DNA of 64,000 nt. It comes from JBJMQS01 sp045802605. Its GTDB lineage: Bacteria > Planctomycetota > Planctomycetia > Gemmatales > Gemmataceae. A model generated the notes under the pieces. The model did not search any database, was not told where the DNA came from, and saw only the letters and a program-made list of their open reading frames with translations. The position numbers and the translations under genes were made by a program. The DNA is taken from the NCBI GenBank assembly GCA_045802605.1, contig JBJMQS010000037.1:124001-188000 (forward strand), given 5' to 3'. This document shows, in pieces, positions 26,182 to 36,307 of this stretch (its first letter is position 1; each line of letters opens with the position of its first letter).

Positions 26182-28845
26182 TCAGGGGTTGGCGGAGACG
26201 TCGCGCGCTTTGGCCGCCGCACTTTTGCAATCGTCTTCGGCTCGCTGGTAAAAGAGGTGGCCTCCCGTTACCGCGCCGCGCACCGATGTTTTCTCGGCGT
26301 CGTACCGTTCCGCCAGCCAACTCCAGAGGTTGGCCCGCAATCGGGCGGCTGCTCGGGCACCGGCGTCACTCGTGCCAAAGACCCGGCCCGCGCGGGCGGC
26401 TCCCGGCCCCGGTTCGGAACAGCGAGTGTAAAGCGGCACAAGCTCTGCGCCAATGCTATCCCACGCGGCTGGGTCAGTGCCGTGCTGCAAATTCTGGCAA
26501 GCTTCGTTGAGTTTGCCGGTTGGAACGCCCGCCAACCGAATGAGGTCCATGCCGATGCGGGCCCGGCGGGCGGCGCGTTTGGCTTCGCCCTCGGCATCAA
26601 ATTGCGATGCACTCGATGAGACGGCCAGTTGATTCGCCAGGTCTTCGTGTAGCCAGCTCTTATCCGCACAGTGTTTTCGCCAGCGCTCCCAACACTTGGC
26701 CCGGCGATCGGCCGGCAGGCAGGGCGAGGATAATAGCGCCATGCTAATTTCAAATTCCGGTTCGCCCTTTTTCTCGTCGAGCATGTCTACGAATTGCCTC
26801 AACCCGGCCATCGATTGCCGCAATTGGGCCGCTTGATCGCGCAGTAACTCCGTAGGCACGCTCGCCGTGTTATCGCGGACATTGGGCCCCACGCTATCGA
26901 ACGCGTCCGCCAACAACACCGCCGAATCGCTCGCCCGGCTCCATTGCTCCATCGCATCTCCCACGCCGGTGTGGTCCAGCCGTAAGAGAAACTGGCCGTA
27001 GCCCGGCAACTCACCGGCTGCGTCGGCGAGCGTGCGAAATGCCTCGCTTGCGATTTTTGCGTCATCGTGAATTGAAATCGCTTGCGTCGCCGCCGTCTTG
27101 AACTGCGACGTCGTTTCTTGCGCGACGGTGAGAGCACGCGGCAAATTGTCGTCGCCTAGGCTCGCCAAGTTCTTTTCCGCCGCGATTTGCTGATCGGCAA
27201 TATCGCTGAGTCCTTTGCGGAACCAGAGAAAACCCTCAGGCGAGACCACGCCGACCGCTTCGCGATACTCATGCTCCGACTTGCACGCGGCCAGTAGCGC
27301 GTCGGCTGGGTAAACCGATGGGCCGCCCGCTGTGGTGGTGGCAGGCGAGGTCCAATCGCGGCGGCCACCATGCTCGCGGTCGAAGATTTTCGTGCTCGCC
27401 AGCGCCGCGGCCAATCGCAGCAATGTCGCCTCAGATTGCTTCAGCTCCTCGCCGGGCAACAGCGCTTCGTTAACCAGTGCTGGTATTTGTTGACGGGTCA
27501 ATGGCACGTTGCGGAACTTGTCCCACACCACGGCGAGAATCTGCCCGCGACTTGGCTTCGGCTCGCGCTTCATCGCGACTTCGTTGAATTTGCCGGGCAC
27601 GGGCCGCCCCGTGTCAGGAGCTTTGAACTCAAGCCAGCCTTCCATTTCAGCGGCAAGTCCGGGCGGACGAATGACGCTGACCAAGGAACAGGGTGGCGGA
27701 GGCGTGACCGCGCTGAACTTTTGCCACGATCGCTCCATTGAGGCGCGCAAATCGCCGACTTCGCCTTTGACTTTGTCGGTCGGTACGCCGGCGGCCAAGC
27801 GCATCTCGGCCTTGATAAGCCCGTTCTCGAGTCGCCGAACAATGTCTGGCGCACTTACTCTTCCCCCGGCAGCACACCAGTCTTCGCGTAATTTCCAGGC
27901 TTCGGTCAGCCATGGCGGATATTTGATATCCGGTGGTTTACTTTCGGAGCGTTCGTATCTTCGTGCCGGCACGGTCAAGCGAAAGTCGGCGCGTCCAACC
28001 AGATAGGGCGTTTGCCTGGCGCCGCGGGCAAAATAGCTCCACCGCTTCACTCGATCCTGAACGTAACGGCCCAGCTCGCTCACACGGATCCTGCCGTCGT
28101 GAGTACTGTCTGCCATTCCTTCAGCGGCTCCGGCCAGCCCTTGATCGATGAAGTAAGCAAACGCGGTAGCGCCTTCCTCGTCGAACACCTGCGATGTTTC
28201 GCCTGCCCCTGCTGACACTAACACCGCTAGACTCGAATCGTCTTTGACCTTGTCCAGTTGGGATTGCAAAAGCGCTGAAGCACGTTCGGCGAGTACGCCG
28301 CAACTCGGGTCGGCGACGGGTCGGGTGACGTCCAGGATCAGCAATTTGTTCTTAGCCGGGCATTTGCGCACCGCATCGAGAAGTTCCTCGATCGGGTGCC
28401 AGCTACCGTTGATTTCGCCGGGATTTGCGCGGGCGCCAAGCAAATAGACTATGTCGCCGTTCGCCACGGCCAAGCCCGTGACGTGCAAGACGAGGGGCCG
28501 ATCACCGCGGGCGGCTAAGCTCTTCAGGATTTCGGCGTAACGAACTTCCTCACGACTGGTCGCGGCCACTTCGCGGGCCGATTCGTCGAAGTGCTGCTCC
28601 AATCGGTGGGCGTCCGCCATCGCATACGGCACCGGCGGCCAAACGTCATTGTTCAGGTCGTAAAGCGGGATGCTGATGAAGCGCGGCCCGGGATCGCTGC
28701 CCATCCAAAACCACAGACCGACAATCGCCCCGCCGAGGATTCCGGCGAGCAGCATCGCCACGAACAACGGACCTTTCGACGACTTGCCCGCGCCCGGGGG
28801 GGCCATCGCTTCAGCGCGCCAATCGTGCCTGATCTGCTTAGCCAT
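26182..28845 (-). CDS. Membrane-anchored caspase-like pseudoenzyme
   Basis: An 887-residue protein. A cytoplasmic lead of about 25 residues is followed by one helix at 26-48 and a domain at about 55-290 that resembles the peptidase C14 (caspase) fold: a strand-loop LVLHVTGLAVANGDIVYLLG, then KLLILDVTRP, then SLAVLVSAGAGETSQVF and GATAFAYFIDQGL. In active members the two catalytic sites read SGHG and DAC. Here they read VTGL (near 122-125) and DVT (172-174), so both catalytic residues appear lost. The remaining 600 residues are mostly helical and unrecognised. It starts 14 bases after the stop of the vWA protein gene, with a GAGAG ribosome site overlapping that gap, so the two are one operon. 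Confidence 0.72.
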   Translation of the reverse strand: MAKQIRHDWRAEAMAPPGAGKSSKGPLFVAMLLAGILGGAIVGLWFWMGSDPGPRFISIPLYDLNNDVWPPVPYAMADAHRLEQHFDESAREVAATSREEVRYAEILKSLAARGDRPLVLHVTGLAVANGDIVYLLGARANPGEINGSWHPIEELLDAVRKCPAKNKLLILDVTRPVADPSCGVLAERASALLQSQLDKVKDDSSLAVLVSAGAGETSQVFDEEGATAFAYFIDQGLAGAAEGMADSTHDGRIRVSELGRYVQDRVKRWSYFARGARQTPYLVGRADFRLTVPARRYERSESKPPDIKYPPWLTEAWKLREDWCAAGGRVSAPDIVRRLENGLIKAEMRLAAGVPTDKVKGEVGDLRASMERSWQKFSAVTPPPPCSLVSVIRPPGLAAEMEGWLEFKAPDTGRPVPGKFNEVAMKREPKPSRGQILAVVWDKFRNVPLTRQQIPALVNEALLPGEELKQSEATLLRLAAALASTKIFDREHGGRRDWTSPATTTAGGPSVYPADALLAACKSEHEYREAVGVVSPEGFLWFRKGLSDIADQQIAAEKNLASLGDDNLPRALTVAQETTSQFKTAATQAISIHDDAKIASEAFRTLADAAGELPGYGQFLLRLDHTGVGDAMEQWSRASDSAVLLADAFDSVGPNVRDNTASVPTELLRDQAAQLRQSMAGLRQFVDMLDEKKGEPEFEISMALLSSPCLPADRRAKCWERWRKHCADKSWLHEDLANQLAVSSSASQFDAEGEAKRAARRARIGMDLIRLAGVPTGKLNEACQNLQHGTDPAAWDSIGAELVPLYTRCSEPGPGAARAGRVFGTSDAGARAAARLRANLWSWLAERYDAEKTSVRGAVTGGHLFYQRAEDDCKSAAAKARDVSANP

Positions 28846-28859
28846 GCGATCTCTCGGAG

Positions 28860-31800
28860 CTATTCAATAGGTTCACGGCCCAACCGTGTCGTTCGAGCGC
28901 TCGTCTTGGCATCGTCGATCGATATGAGATTGATCCCAATCGGGCGGTTCTTGGCATCCTCCGGGATGACAAACGCCGACGTCGAACAATTGGCGGTGAA
29001 GAAGTAATTGTGGACCTCCGCCTTGATGTTTTCATCAAGACTGACGAGATAACGTCGTGAGCTCGATGATTCGATGCGCACGACCATGCATTCTTGGGCG
29101 TCGCCGGCTCCAGCCACATCCATCGGCACCTTAAACTGCTCGAAGGAAGCGCTGAGCAGCACACGATTGCGATCGGCTTGCTGCCGGTAGATCGTCTCGT
29201 GCGGCCGAATCTCGCGATGCTCGGCGACATCGGGGCTTTGCGGACTGGCCCACACTTCAATGGCCGCCCTCGCCTGGCTGCCGGCATTTTGCGGCCAATT
29301 GTCGCAATTCAGTGTCCAGGTCGGCGCTGACTGTTCATAGAGGGTGGTCACGCGCGAACGTGACGGCATGTCCTTCCCGCCCATCGGTCGCAGTTCCCAC
29401 CAGACGAACGGGGGCCGATCAAATTTGGTGTTCGAAGAACCGCCTTCGCGCTCGCGGTGCTCGAGAGTAAAGTTGCCATTCAATTTCGCCCCATTACTGA
29501 CGAGGCGATCGATCTGCCCCAGCACAAAGGGCGACTCCCGGCCCAACCCTTCCAACGGGCGGACCGGAGTCCGGTCGCGCTTTTCGTCGGCCATCAACTG
29601 GCGAACCAAACGAAGCCCCGAGTCGGTCTTCCGCAGCCGCAGAGCGAGCTGATCTCCCTCTTCGAGCATGACGTTCTGTTCGATGTCGCGCACGTGAACG
29701 GTGTATTGGCCGAATTCCTTGATGGGCCGATCTTTGGGCGGTGACCATTCCAGTGCTTCGTCCGGACGACGGGCCAATAGGTCCAGCACCTTTTGCCCAT
29801 TCCGAGTTAATTCCACTCGCGGCCGGACGGACTGGGACAGGTATTCCTTGAGCTGCTCCTTGTTCTCGGCCGAGTATTTTCTGCTCTGTCGGCCCAGTGC
29901 TTTGAAGGCTTCATCAGGGAATTGCAGGTTGGCATATTCAGCATCGCGCTGATCGAGCTTGAACAACATCATTTGGATAGAGGTGTTCGCCTTGGCATCC
30001 ACAATCTCTGTGCGGAATCGATCGGCAATCTTGGTGCAATACATTTTGTCCCGGGCGTTGTTCTTACCATCGAGCGGCTGACTCGAATGCTCATCCATGC
30101 CGTCACTGAGCACGACGAGGGTCTTGAATCCCGGCGCCGACTGAAATTGCTTGTCGTTCAATGCATCGACCATCGTGTCCATCAGTGGCGTAAATCCGAA
30201 TGCTCGGAGGGGTTCCACCGTCTCGGCGAGTTTGTTGCGGGTATCGCGATCATTCGGGTTCCAATTGACGGTGAGAAGTTTTTCGCCCCGGTCGTAATGA
30301 CCGTTGTCATCGAAGCCGTACGCCCAAAGGGTGACGAGCGTGCCCGCCGGAATTCGAGACTGAAATTCTCGGAGCGCCTCTTTGGCGTCGCGAAACTTCT
30401 TGTCGTTTGTGATTTTTCCGGCTGAATCGCGGACGACCATGCTGCCGGAGCAATCAAACACAATTGCAATGGCTCCCAAGTCCAGATCGTCATCGGCGCG
30501 CACCGCGATCTGCGCGCCGCCTTTGGCGGGAGGCCGGCTTACAATCAGGTCAGGCACCGGCTCGATGCGCAAACGCGCTTCGCCGCCCACGGCAACTTGG
30601 CCGCGATAATATGCGGAGAGATTGACTTTGATCCGCTGCGGCGCATTGAGCGAATCGAATGGCTTCAGGGGGCGCAATGGTACGGTCTCTTCGGCATCCG
30701 TCGTGAGATTGATCGGATGCGGCTCCGTGGGGCCGGTGACCTGCAAAAGATCCTGGTTTTCCAGTGCCGGGGCCACCGTCGCAAGGCCTGGGTCAAATGC
30801 TGGATCAATGCGCACGATCTTGAACTTCGGCGTCACATTGGTTTCGGTCGTGAGCACCAACTCCGGCGGCGGTTCAATTTTGAGCTTGCCCCGTTCGCGT
30901 CGATCGCGAAGCTGCCGATCTTTTTCCTTCCACTCATCGCTGGGCCGCAGCGGCCGCAGGAATCGGCTCGCCAGGTCTTCTGAGTACGGCATCTTGTTTT
31001 CGTCATACCAGTGATCCACTTCCGCCCGCCGCGACAAACGGTCGAAAGTGTTGTGCCAGCGAGCGTCGCGGGCCGTCAGCCCCACCTCGGTGGCAAGGTG
31101 GGTGCGCGTGCCGGCGAGCAATCCAAGCCGTTCGCGCCAAGGCAGCGGCACGACCGATTTGGCGATGTCGGCCTGTGTGGTTCGATCGACTTCATTGAGA
31201 AGTTTCTGCCAGTGTGCGCCCAATTGTTTAGCGAGAATGGGTGCGTCATCGTCGGTCAAATTCGCCGATGCGACGAGTGCCGTGTCGCCGGCGGAGAGTG
31301 CGTTGATGATGGTCGTGCCGAGCATTGCTCGCGCCAGCCGGCCACGATAGCGGCGTGTGGTGTCCGCTTCCTCGACCGTTTTCCCACCCAACGGCAATTG
31401 ATTGTTCTTCGCCAACTCCGCCGAGTTGTCGCGCAGCCGTCGCAAAAGGTTAATGCGATCAGACGCTTTGAGAATGCCGGGTACGACGAGGCAATTCTCG
31501 GCATCTTGCAAGAGGGTCTGGCCGGTGGCGTTGACCCGCGAAAGCTGGGTCGCCGTTTCCAGGTAGAGCCGCTCCAACTCACCAAATGCCTTCGCCACAT
31601 CCTGGGCCAGGCGGTCCAATGGCTTGCCCACCGGGTCATTGGGCGGCACGCCAAGGTACAATCGCTGGTCGGCCGTGCTCTCGTCCAGCGGATCCAACTG
31701 TGCGAGTCGATCCGCGAGCAGATGTGACTCCTTCCACAAGGATTCCACTTGTCGAACCCGCGCCTCAGGATCGCGAAGTTCGGGGAACTCTTCATACGTC

Positions 31801-33749
31801 TTCCGATCAATGACCACCCAATCGGTCAAGCTCGGCAGCTTGGCGAACACCCGATCGCGCACTTCCACCGCGACGCGCATCACTTCCAGAGTCTTCCGCA
31901 CTTGTTCGTATTGCAATTTGGCTTCGCTGAGCAGCCGCTTGGATTCGATGTGGTGCGAGGGCGCACAAAACAGCAGGTCTTCGCCCCTCCGACGGTTCGC
32001 GTCTGCCTTCGTCACTTCATCAGCCAAGAACCGCGGCAGCCGCTCGGTGTAAGGATGGGTTTCCCGTGACGGACCGGCCGAGAGAGCCGCTTTATCGGCA
32101 AGAATTCGCGTCTCAAGGGCAAGACGAATCAGATCGTCGGCAGGTCGAACCCAGCCGGGAGCTTTGTGGGCGGCCAACATGACTGCGAGATGCACCTCTT
32201 CGGGCCGGCTTTTGCCACCGTCATCGACGCGTTTGATGCGACCCAGCGTTTCGGTGAGCTTCTTCGGGTTCTCATTGAGGATTTGCAGCAGGTGATCGAA
32301 ATAGTGAGCGCGAATGACGGTCATGTCGGTGCCGGGAGGTGCAGCATTCTTCAAGTCGGTACCAAGAGTTTCGAGCTGGGTTGTTCGACACAGACTATCC
32401 AATTCCGTTTCGTTAACGGGTGCATCTCGGCCCAAAGCTGAGGGCATCGACAGGCTGCTGCTCAGCGTGTCACCGCCATCGACTCTGCGATCATCATTGA
32501 GCCGGGTTTTGAGTTTGGCGATCACGGCTGCAAGCTGATCGGCCGGCGCTTCCTCACCGGCGCGCAAGAGATGTTCGTAGCGTAAGAGAAGTTCGAGGTA
32601 GCGATGCCAAAGCCGTGGCGTGTAAACCCAAGGGGCGGGGACGCTGGTCGCCAGTTGGTCGCAACCGAGCCACGCTTCCTTAAGCTGCGTGAGTTTTTCA
32701 TCTTTGAGCACCGGAGTCCGCAAAGGCGGGGCGGCCTGATCGCGGTAAGCCAGCAAGAACTTGGTCGCACGATCTTTTGTCTCGGCGCCCGCCGGCAACA
32801 ACATGGGGACTTGGTGGAAGGGTCGCTCACGATCGGCGCGGTTGCGCTGCACCCATTGGTTGACAGCGCCGTCCGGTCCGCCAAGAAAGGCATAGAGGTC
32901 AGCCGCCGATATCGCCTCCCCTTTCGACGCCGGTGCGCGGGTCAGGCCTTCCAAGACGAAATGGGTGAAGACGCTTCGTCCAAGATCGTCGGAGGTCCAC
33001 GAGCGCTCTCCTGGGCCCGAAGCGCAGAGGACGAGTAGGTCTGGATCAGATTCGATATCCGGTGCGAGTTTTTGCAATCCGGTGGCAAAGTCGTTGAACA
33101 AGATGCCATGTCGCCAATCCGAGGGGATCTGCGTGGCATCGACGACGACCAGCTTTTTCTTTTTGACGTCTTTCAGCCGTTTCAAAATGTCGGCAAAGCG
33201 GATTTGGCCGCCCGTTTCGTCGAACAGGATGGCGTTGCCCTGCTCGTCGGTGCCGCCTGGCTGGGCCATATAGATGATGAATCGCTCTTCCTTGCGGGAG
33301 GCGAGCGCCGTGAGCCAGTCATCCTCGGTTTTGCCCGTCCCGACCGGCCACGGCCGATTGCGTTCTCCCAATACGCTGCACCACTTACGGCGAGCCCGAT
33401 CTCCTGAATTCGCCCAGTCAAGTAAATCCCGCGCTCCTCGATCCCCGTAGATATTGAACGGAAGGCCGAGATCCTCAAGAACTGGCCGGAAATCCCCTGC
33501 CACCACGGTGATACAGGTGGGCCGGGGGGCCATTAACAGATAAAGCAATGCCACCAGCCCGAGCAGGCATGCGGTCCCGACGATGGTGAGGAAAACGACG
33601 TTGCGTTTGCGCCGGCCCACGGCGGGGCCGCCCGGTGCAGCGCCCGGCTTCCAAGTGTATTGCGAACCAGGGCCGGACTTGCGACCGCCGGGCAGCGCAG
33701 ACTTGTCCTCGCCCTTCCAAGAATGCGGGCGGGACGGATCATTCGGCAT
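28860..33749 (-). CDS. Giant membrane-anchored protein with caspase-like and vWA domains
   Basis: A 1629-residue protein. A basic cytoplasmic lead is followed by a helix at about 51-73. A caspase-like region spans about 80-330: RFIIYMAQPGG at the His loop, KLVVVDATQ at the Cys loop (Thr206 where Cys is expected), then LLVLCASGPGERSW and SVFTHFVLEGL, strongly typical of C14 domains. A long helical centre follows to about 1000. A von Willebrand A domain starts near 1085, with MIDAS motif DCSGSM near 1098, the distal GFTPLMD loop (the MIDAS Thr) and VVLSDGMDEHS. The remaining 350 residues are beta-rich. vWA domains bind metal-dependent protein ligands. GGAG is 7 bases upstream of the ATG. It is divergent from vgrG. 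Confidence 0.8.
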   Translation of the reverse strand: MPNDPSRPHSWKGEDKSALPGGRKSGPGSQYTWKPGAAPGGPAVGRRKRNVVFLTIVGTACLLGLVALLYLLMAPRPTCITVVAGDFRPVLEDLGLPFNIYGDRGARDLLDWANSGDRARRKWCSVLGERNRPWPVGTGKTEDDWLTALASRKEERFIIYMAQPGGTDEQGNAILFDETGGQIRFADILKRLKDVKKKKLVVVDATQIPSDWRHGILFNDFATGLQKLAPDIESDPDLLVLCASGPGERSWTSDDLGRSVFTHFVLEGLTRAPASKGEAISAADLYAFLGGPDGAVNQWVQRNRADRERPFHQVPMLLPAGAETKDRATKFLLAYRDQAAPPLRTPVLKDEKLTQLKEAWLGCDQLATSVPAPWVYTPRLWHRYLELLLRYEHLLRAGEEAPADQLAAVIAKLKTRLNDDRRVDGGDTLSSSLSMPSALGRDAPVNETELDSLCRTTQLETLGTDLKNAAPPGTDMTVIRAHYFDHLLQILNENPKKLTETLGRIKRVDDGGKSRPEEVHLAVMLAAHKAPGWVRPADDLIRLALETRILADKAALSAGPSRETHPYTERLPRFLADEVTKADANRRRGEDLLFCAPSHHIESKRLLSEAKLQYEQVRKTLEVMRVAVEVRDRVFAKLPSLTDWVVIDRKTYEEFPELRDPEARVRQVESLWKESHLLADRLAQLDPLDESTADQRLYLGVPPNDPVGKPLDRLAQDVAKAFGELERLYLETATQLSRVNATGQTLLQDAENCLVVPGILKASDRINLLRRLRDNSAELAKNNQLPLGGKTVEEADTTRRYRGRLARAMLGTTIINALSAGDTALVASANLTDDDAPILAKQLGAHWQKLLNEVDRTTQADIAKSVVPLPWRERLGLLAGTRTHLATEVGLTARDARWHNTFDRLSRRAEVDHWYDENKMPYSEDLASRFLRPLRPSDEWKEKDRQLRDRRERGKLKIEPPPELVLTTETNVTPKFKIVRIDPAFDPGLATVAPALENQDLLQVTGPTEPHPINLTTDAEETVPLRPLKPFDSLNAPQRIKVNLSAYYRGQVAVGGEARLRIEPVPDLIVSRPPAKGGAQIAVRADDDLDLGAIAIVFDCSGSMVVRDSAGKITNDKKFRDAKEALREFQSRIPAGTLVTLWAYGFDDNGHYDRGEKLLTVNWNPNDRDTRNKLAETVEPLRAFGFTPLMDTMVDALNDKQFQSAPGFKTLVVLSDGMDEHSSQPLDGKNNARDKMYCTKIADRFRTEIVDAKANTSIQMMLFKLDQRDAEYANLQFPDEAFKALGRQSRKYSAENKEQLKEYLSQSVRPRVELTRNGQKVLDLLARRPDEALEWSPPKDRPIKEFGQYTVHVRDIEQNVMLEEGDQLALRLRKTDSGLRLVRQLMADEKRDRTPVRPLEGLGRESPFVLGQIDRLVSNGAKLNGNFTLEHREREGGSSNTKFDRPPFVWWELRPMGGKDMPSRSRVTTLYEQSAPTWTLNCDNWPQNAGSQARAAIEVWASPQSPDVAEHREIRPHETIYRQQADRNRVLLSASFEQFKVPMDVAGAGDAQECMVVRIESSSSRRYLVSLDENIKAEVHNYFFTANCSTSAFVIPEDAKNRPIGINLISIDDAKTSARTTRLGREPIE

Positions 33750-33840
33750 CGGCGGACTCCGCGACAGCGACGCAGGTGAGTATACACAGAGAAAGGTAAC
33801 TTAGCCCGCAACCCGAGCGAGCTAATTGGAGACATTGTCA

Positions 33841-36294
33841 ATGCCTACAGCGACGGCCAATGCCACTCAGAAGAACCGCCACGCGGCCCTCAAAACGCCT
33901 CTCGGCGAGGACGTCCTTTTGATTACGGCCTTCACCGGCGAAGAATGCATCTCCACGATGTTTGAATACCACGTTGATTGCGTTGCCGCGATCGACAAGA
34001 AAGTGGAGTTCGACAAGTTGATCGGGCAAGTGTGCTCGGTGAAGGTCGTCTACCCAGAAGCCGGGAAGCAGCGGTACTTCAATGGAATTTGCCTCGCTGT
34101 GAGCCAAGGCGAAAGTGATGTGAACTGGGTGCATTATCGTTTGGATCTGGTACCAACACTTTGGCTTTTGGATTACAGAGTGCAAAGTCGGATTTTCCAG
34201 CACATCAGCGTGCCCGACATTCTCAAAAAGGTTCTCCAAGGCTTGGAGGTGACCTTTGACCTCAAAGGAAAGTACGAAAAGCGCGATTACTGCGTGCAAT
34301 ACCGCGAGAGCGACTATTGGTTCGCCGCGCGGCTAATGGAGGAAGAGGGAATTTACTTCTATTTCACCCACGCTGAGGGCGGGCACACGATGATCGTTTC
34401 CGATCATTCGGCCGGCCATAAGGATCTCGCTTACCAACCCTCGGTACTTTACAAGCATGTGCCGCAGTACGAGACGCCGGATGAGGATTGCATTTACGCC
34501 ATGGAAAAGCGGCAGCAGTTGACATGCGGCAAGGTCACTTTGCGGGACCACAGTCCGGAACTAACGGGCAAGAATCTCGAAGCCCAAAAAGAGATTCAAG
34601 AATCCGTTCAGGTTGGAACAACAACGCACAAACTCAAAGTCGGCCAAAATGGCCAACTCGAAATCTACCAATATCCGGGCGAATATGCCCAACGCTTTGA
34701 CGGCATCAACGCCGGGGGCGGAGACCAAGCCGACGACGTCAAGAAGATCTTTGATGACAACGTTCGCACCGCGACCTTGCGCATGCAAGCCGAAGCGGCC
34801 CGCTCTATCGAACTGTCGGGCAAAAGCACTTGCCGCCAGTTTTCGTGCGGTCAGGCCTTGAGCGTCAAGGTGAATCCGGGCGATCCGCAAACCGCGCAGC
34901 TCGGCCCTGAAGGTAAATATGTCCTCACGTTCGTGTCTCATGATCTCACGGCCCAAGGCGAGTATGCCTCAGGCGGCAGCTCTCAAGGCTTCTCGTACAA
35001 GAACACGTTTACAGTGATCCCGTATGCCTTGCCGTATCGTCCGCAACGCGCGAAAGAGAAGCCGACGGTGCAGGGTTGCCAAACGGCTACCGTGGTTGGC
35101 CCTGCCGGCGAAGAGATCTTCGTGGACAAATATGGTCGAGTGAAAGTGCAGTTCCATTGGGACCGAGAGGGCAAAAAAGACGCGGGCAGTTCCTGCTGGA
35201 TTCGCGTCGGCACGAATTCCGCCGGCCGGGGCTGGGGTATTTATTCGATTCCACGCATCGGTCAGGAAGTGATCGTCGATTTTCTCGAAGGCGATCCCGA
35301 TCAACCGATCATCGTGGGGAGCGTTTTCAACAACGATCAAATGCCTGCCTATAAGTTGCCCGACAACAAGACAAAGATGTACATCAAGACGAATTCCACG
35401 CCCGGCGGAGCGGGCCACAACGAGATTTGCCTCGAAGACAAAAAGGGCCACGAGCAAATTCAGATACACGCCGAAAAGGACATGCACTCCGTTGTCGAAA
35501 ACAATTGCTTCGAAGCGATCGGCGTCGACCGCCATTTGGCCGTGGGCCACGATCGAGTCGAGGACGTCGGCAGAGATCAAGTGGTCAACATCCAGCGCGA
35601 CCTGACCGAGAACATCCAAAGGAACGCGACACTCTTGGTGGGAGCCAACCAAACCATCATCGTTCAAAAGGACAAGTCGGAGCACATTCAAGCCAATAGC
35701 AATTTCATTGTCGATCAAAATCACATGGTTGAGGTCGGAAGTAGTTTCTCCATGGTGGTTGGCCAGAATATGGCCATGTCGTGCGGAAAGAATTTCACAA
35801 TGGCGATCGGCGCGGAACAGATTCTCACGGTTGGTGCCGACCAGCACACCCTTGTTGGCGGAACACAAACGGTCACGGTCAAAAAGGACCATTTTCTGAG
35901 CGTTCACGATGATCAAAGGATCAAGGTTGGTGGCAACTTATCGACGAAAGTGCAAGGCAGTGAGTTCCGCAAAGTGGGCGAGTCCCTTATTATCCGCGCT
36001 GCCGATGAAATTCACCTGAAGGCGACGAAAATCATCCTCGAAGCTGAGGAGCAAATCACCATCAAGGGCCCGGGCGGATTCGTGGATATTTCCGCGGCCG
36101 CGACTGCCATCAAGGGTGCGATGGTGCTGATCAACAGTGGCGGCGCTGCCGGTGCCGGGAAGGGTGGGGATCCAGCCTCTCCGGAAGAGGCCAAGAAAGC
36201 GGAACAAGCCAAGAAACCAACGAAGCCCGTGCCGCCTGCAATTGTCAAGGTGATCAAAGCACTCAAGAACTTAACTGGCTCGAAGTCTAACTAA
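33841..36294 (+). CDS. VgrG-type spike protein (gp27/gp5-like)
   Basis: An 817-residue VgrG (TssI). Residues about 15-370 are the gp27-like part, with YRESDYWFAARLMEEEGIYF diagnostic of the family. Residues about 395-480 are the gp5 OB-fold, including VDKYGRVKVQFHWDREGK and GWGIYSIPRIGQEVIVDFLE. Residues about 510-760 are a repeating beta-prism with a short period (VGANQTI, VGADQHT, VGGTQTV). The tail is Ala/Lys/Pro-rich without a recognised effector domain. VgrG trimers tip the type VI tube or related contractile injectors. The ATG at 33841 is preferred, with GGAG 9 bases upstream, over a TTG at 33826. A PAAR gene follows by 13 bases. No other T6SS gene is in the window. Confidence 0.93.
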   Translation: MPTATANATQKNRHAALKTPLGEDVLLITAFTGEECISTMFEYHVDCVAAIDKKVEFDKLIGQVCSVKVVYPEAGKQRYFNGICLAVSQGESDVNWVHYRLDLVPTLWLLDYRVQSRIFQHISVPDILKKVLQGLEVTFDLKGKYEKRDYCVQYRESDYWFAARLMEEEGIYFYFTHAEGGHTMIVSDHSAGHKDLAYQPSVLYKHVPQYETPDEDCIYAMEKRQQLTCGKVTLRDHSPELTGKNLEAQKEIQESVQVGTTTHKLKVGQNGQLEIYQYPGEYAQRFDGINAGGGDQADDVKKIFDDNVRTATLRMQAEAARSIELSGKSTCRQFSCGQALSVKVNPGDPQTAQLGPEGKYVLTFVSHDLTAQGEYASGGSSQGFSYKNTFTVIPYALPYRPQRAKEKPTVQGCQTATVVGPAGEEIFVDKYGRVKVQFHWDREGKKDAGSSCWIRVGTNSAGRGWGIYSIPRIGQEVIVDFLEGDPDQPIIVGSVFNNDQMPAYKLPDNKTKMYIKTNSTPGGAGHNEICLEDKKGHEQIQIHAEKDMHSVVENNCFEAIGVDRHLAVGHDRVEDVGRDQVVNIQRDLTENIQRNATLLVGANQTIIVQKDKSEHIQANSNFIVDQNHMVEVGSSFSMVVGQNMAMSCGKNFTMAIGAEQILTVGADQHTLVGGTQTVTVKKDHFLSVHDDQRIKVGGNLSTKVQGSEFRKVGESLIIRAADEIHLKATKIILEAEEQITIKGPGGFVDISAAATAIKGAMVLINSGGAAGAGKGGDPASPEEAKKAEQAKKPTKPVPPAIVKVIKALKNLTGSKSN

Positions 36295-36307
36295 CAAGGA
36301 ATGACTG

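Noticed and set aside
34969..35916. A 315-residue minus-strand frame opposite vgrG
   Set aside because: The vgrG frame has diagnostic motifs along its full length. The antisense frame reflects codon bias only.
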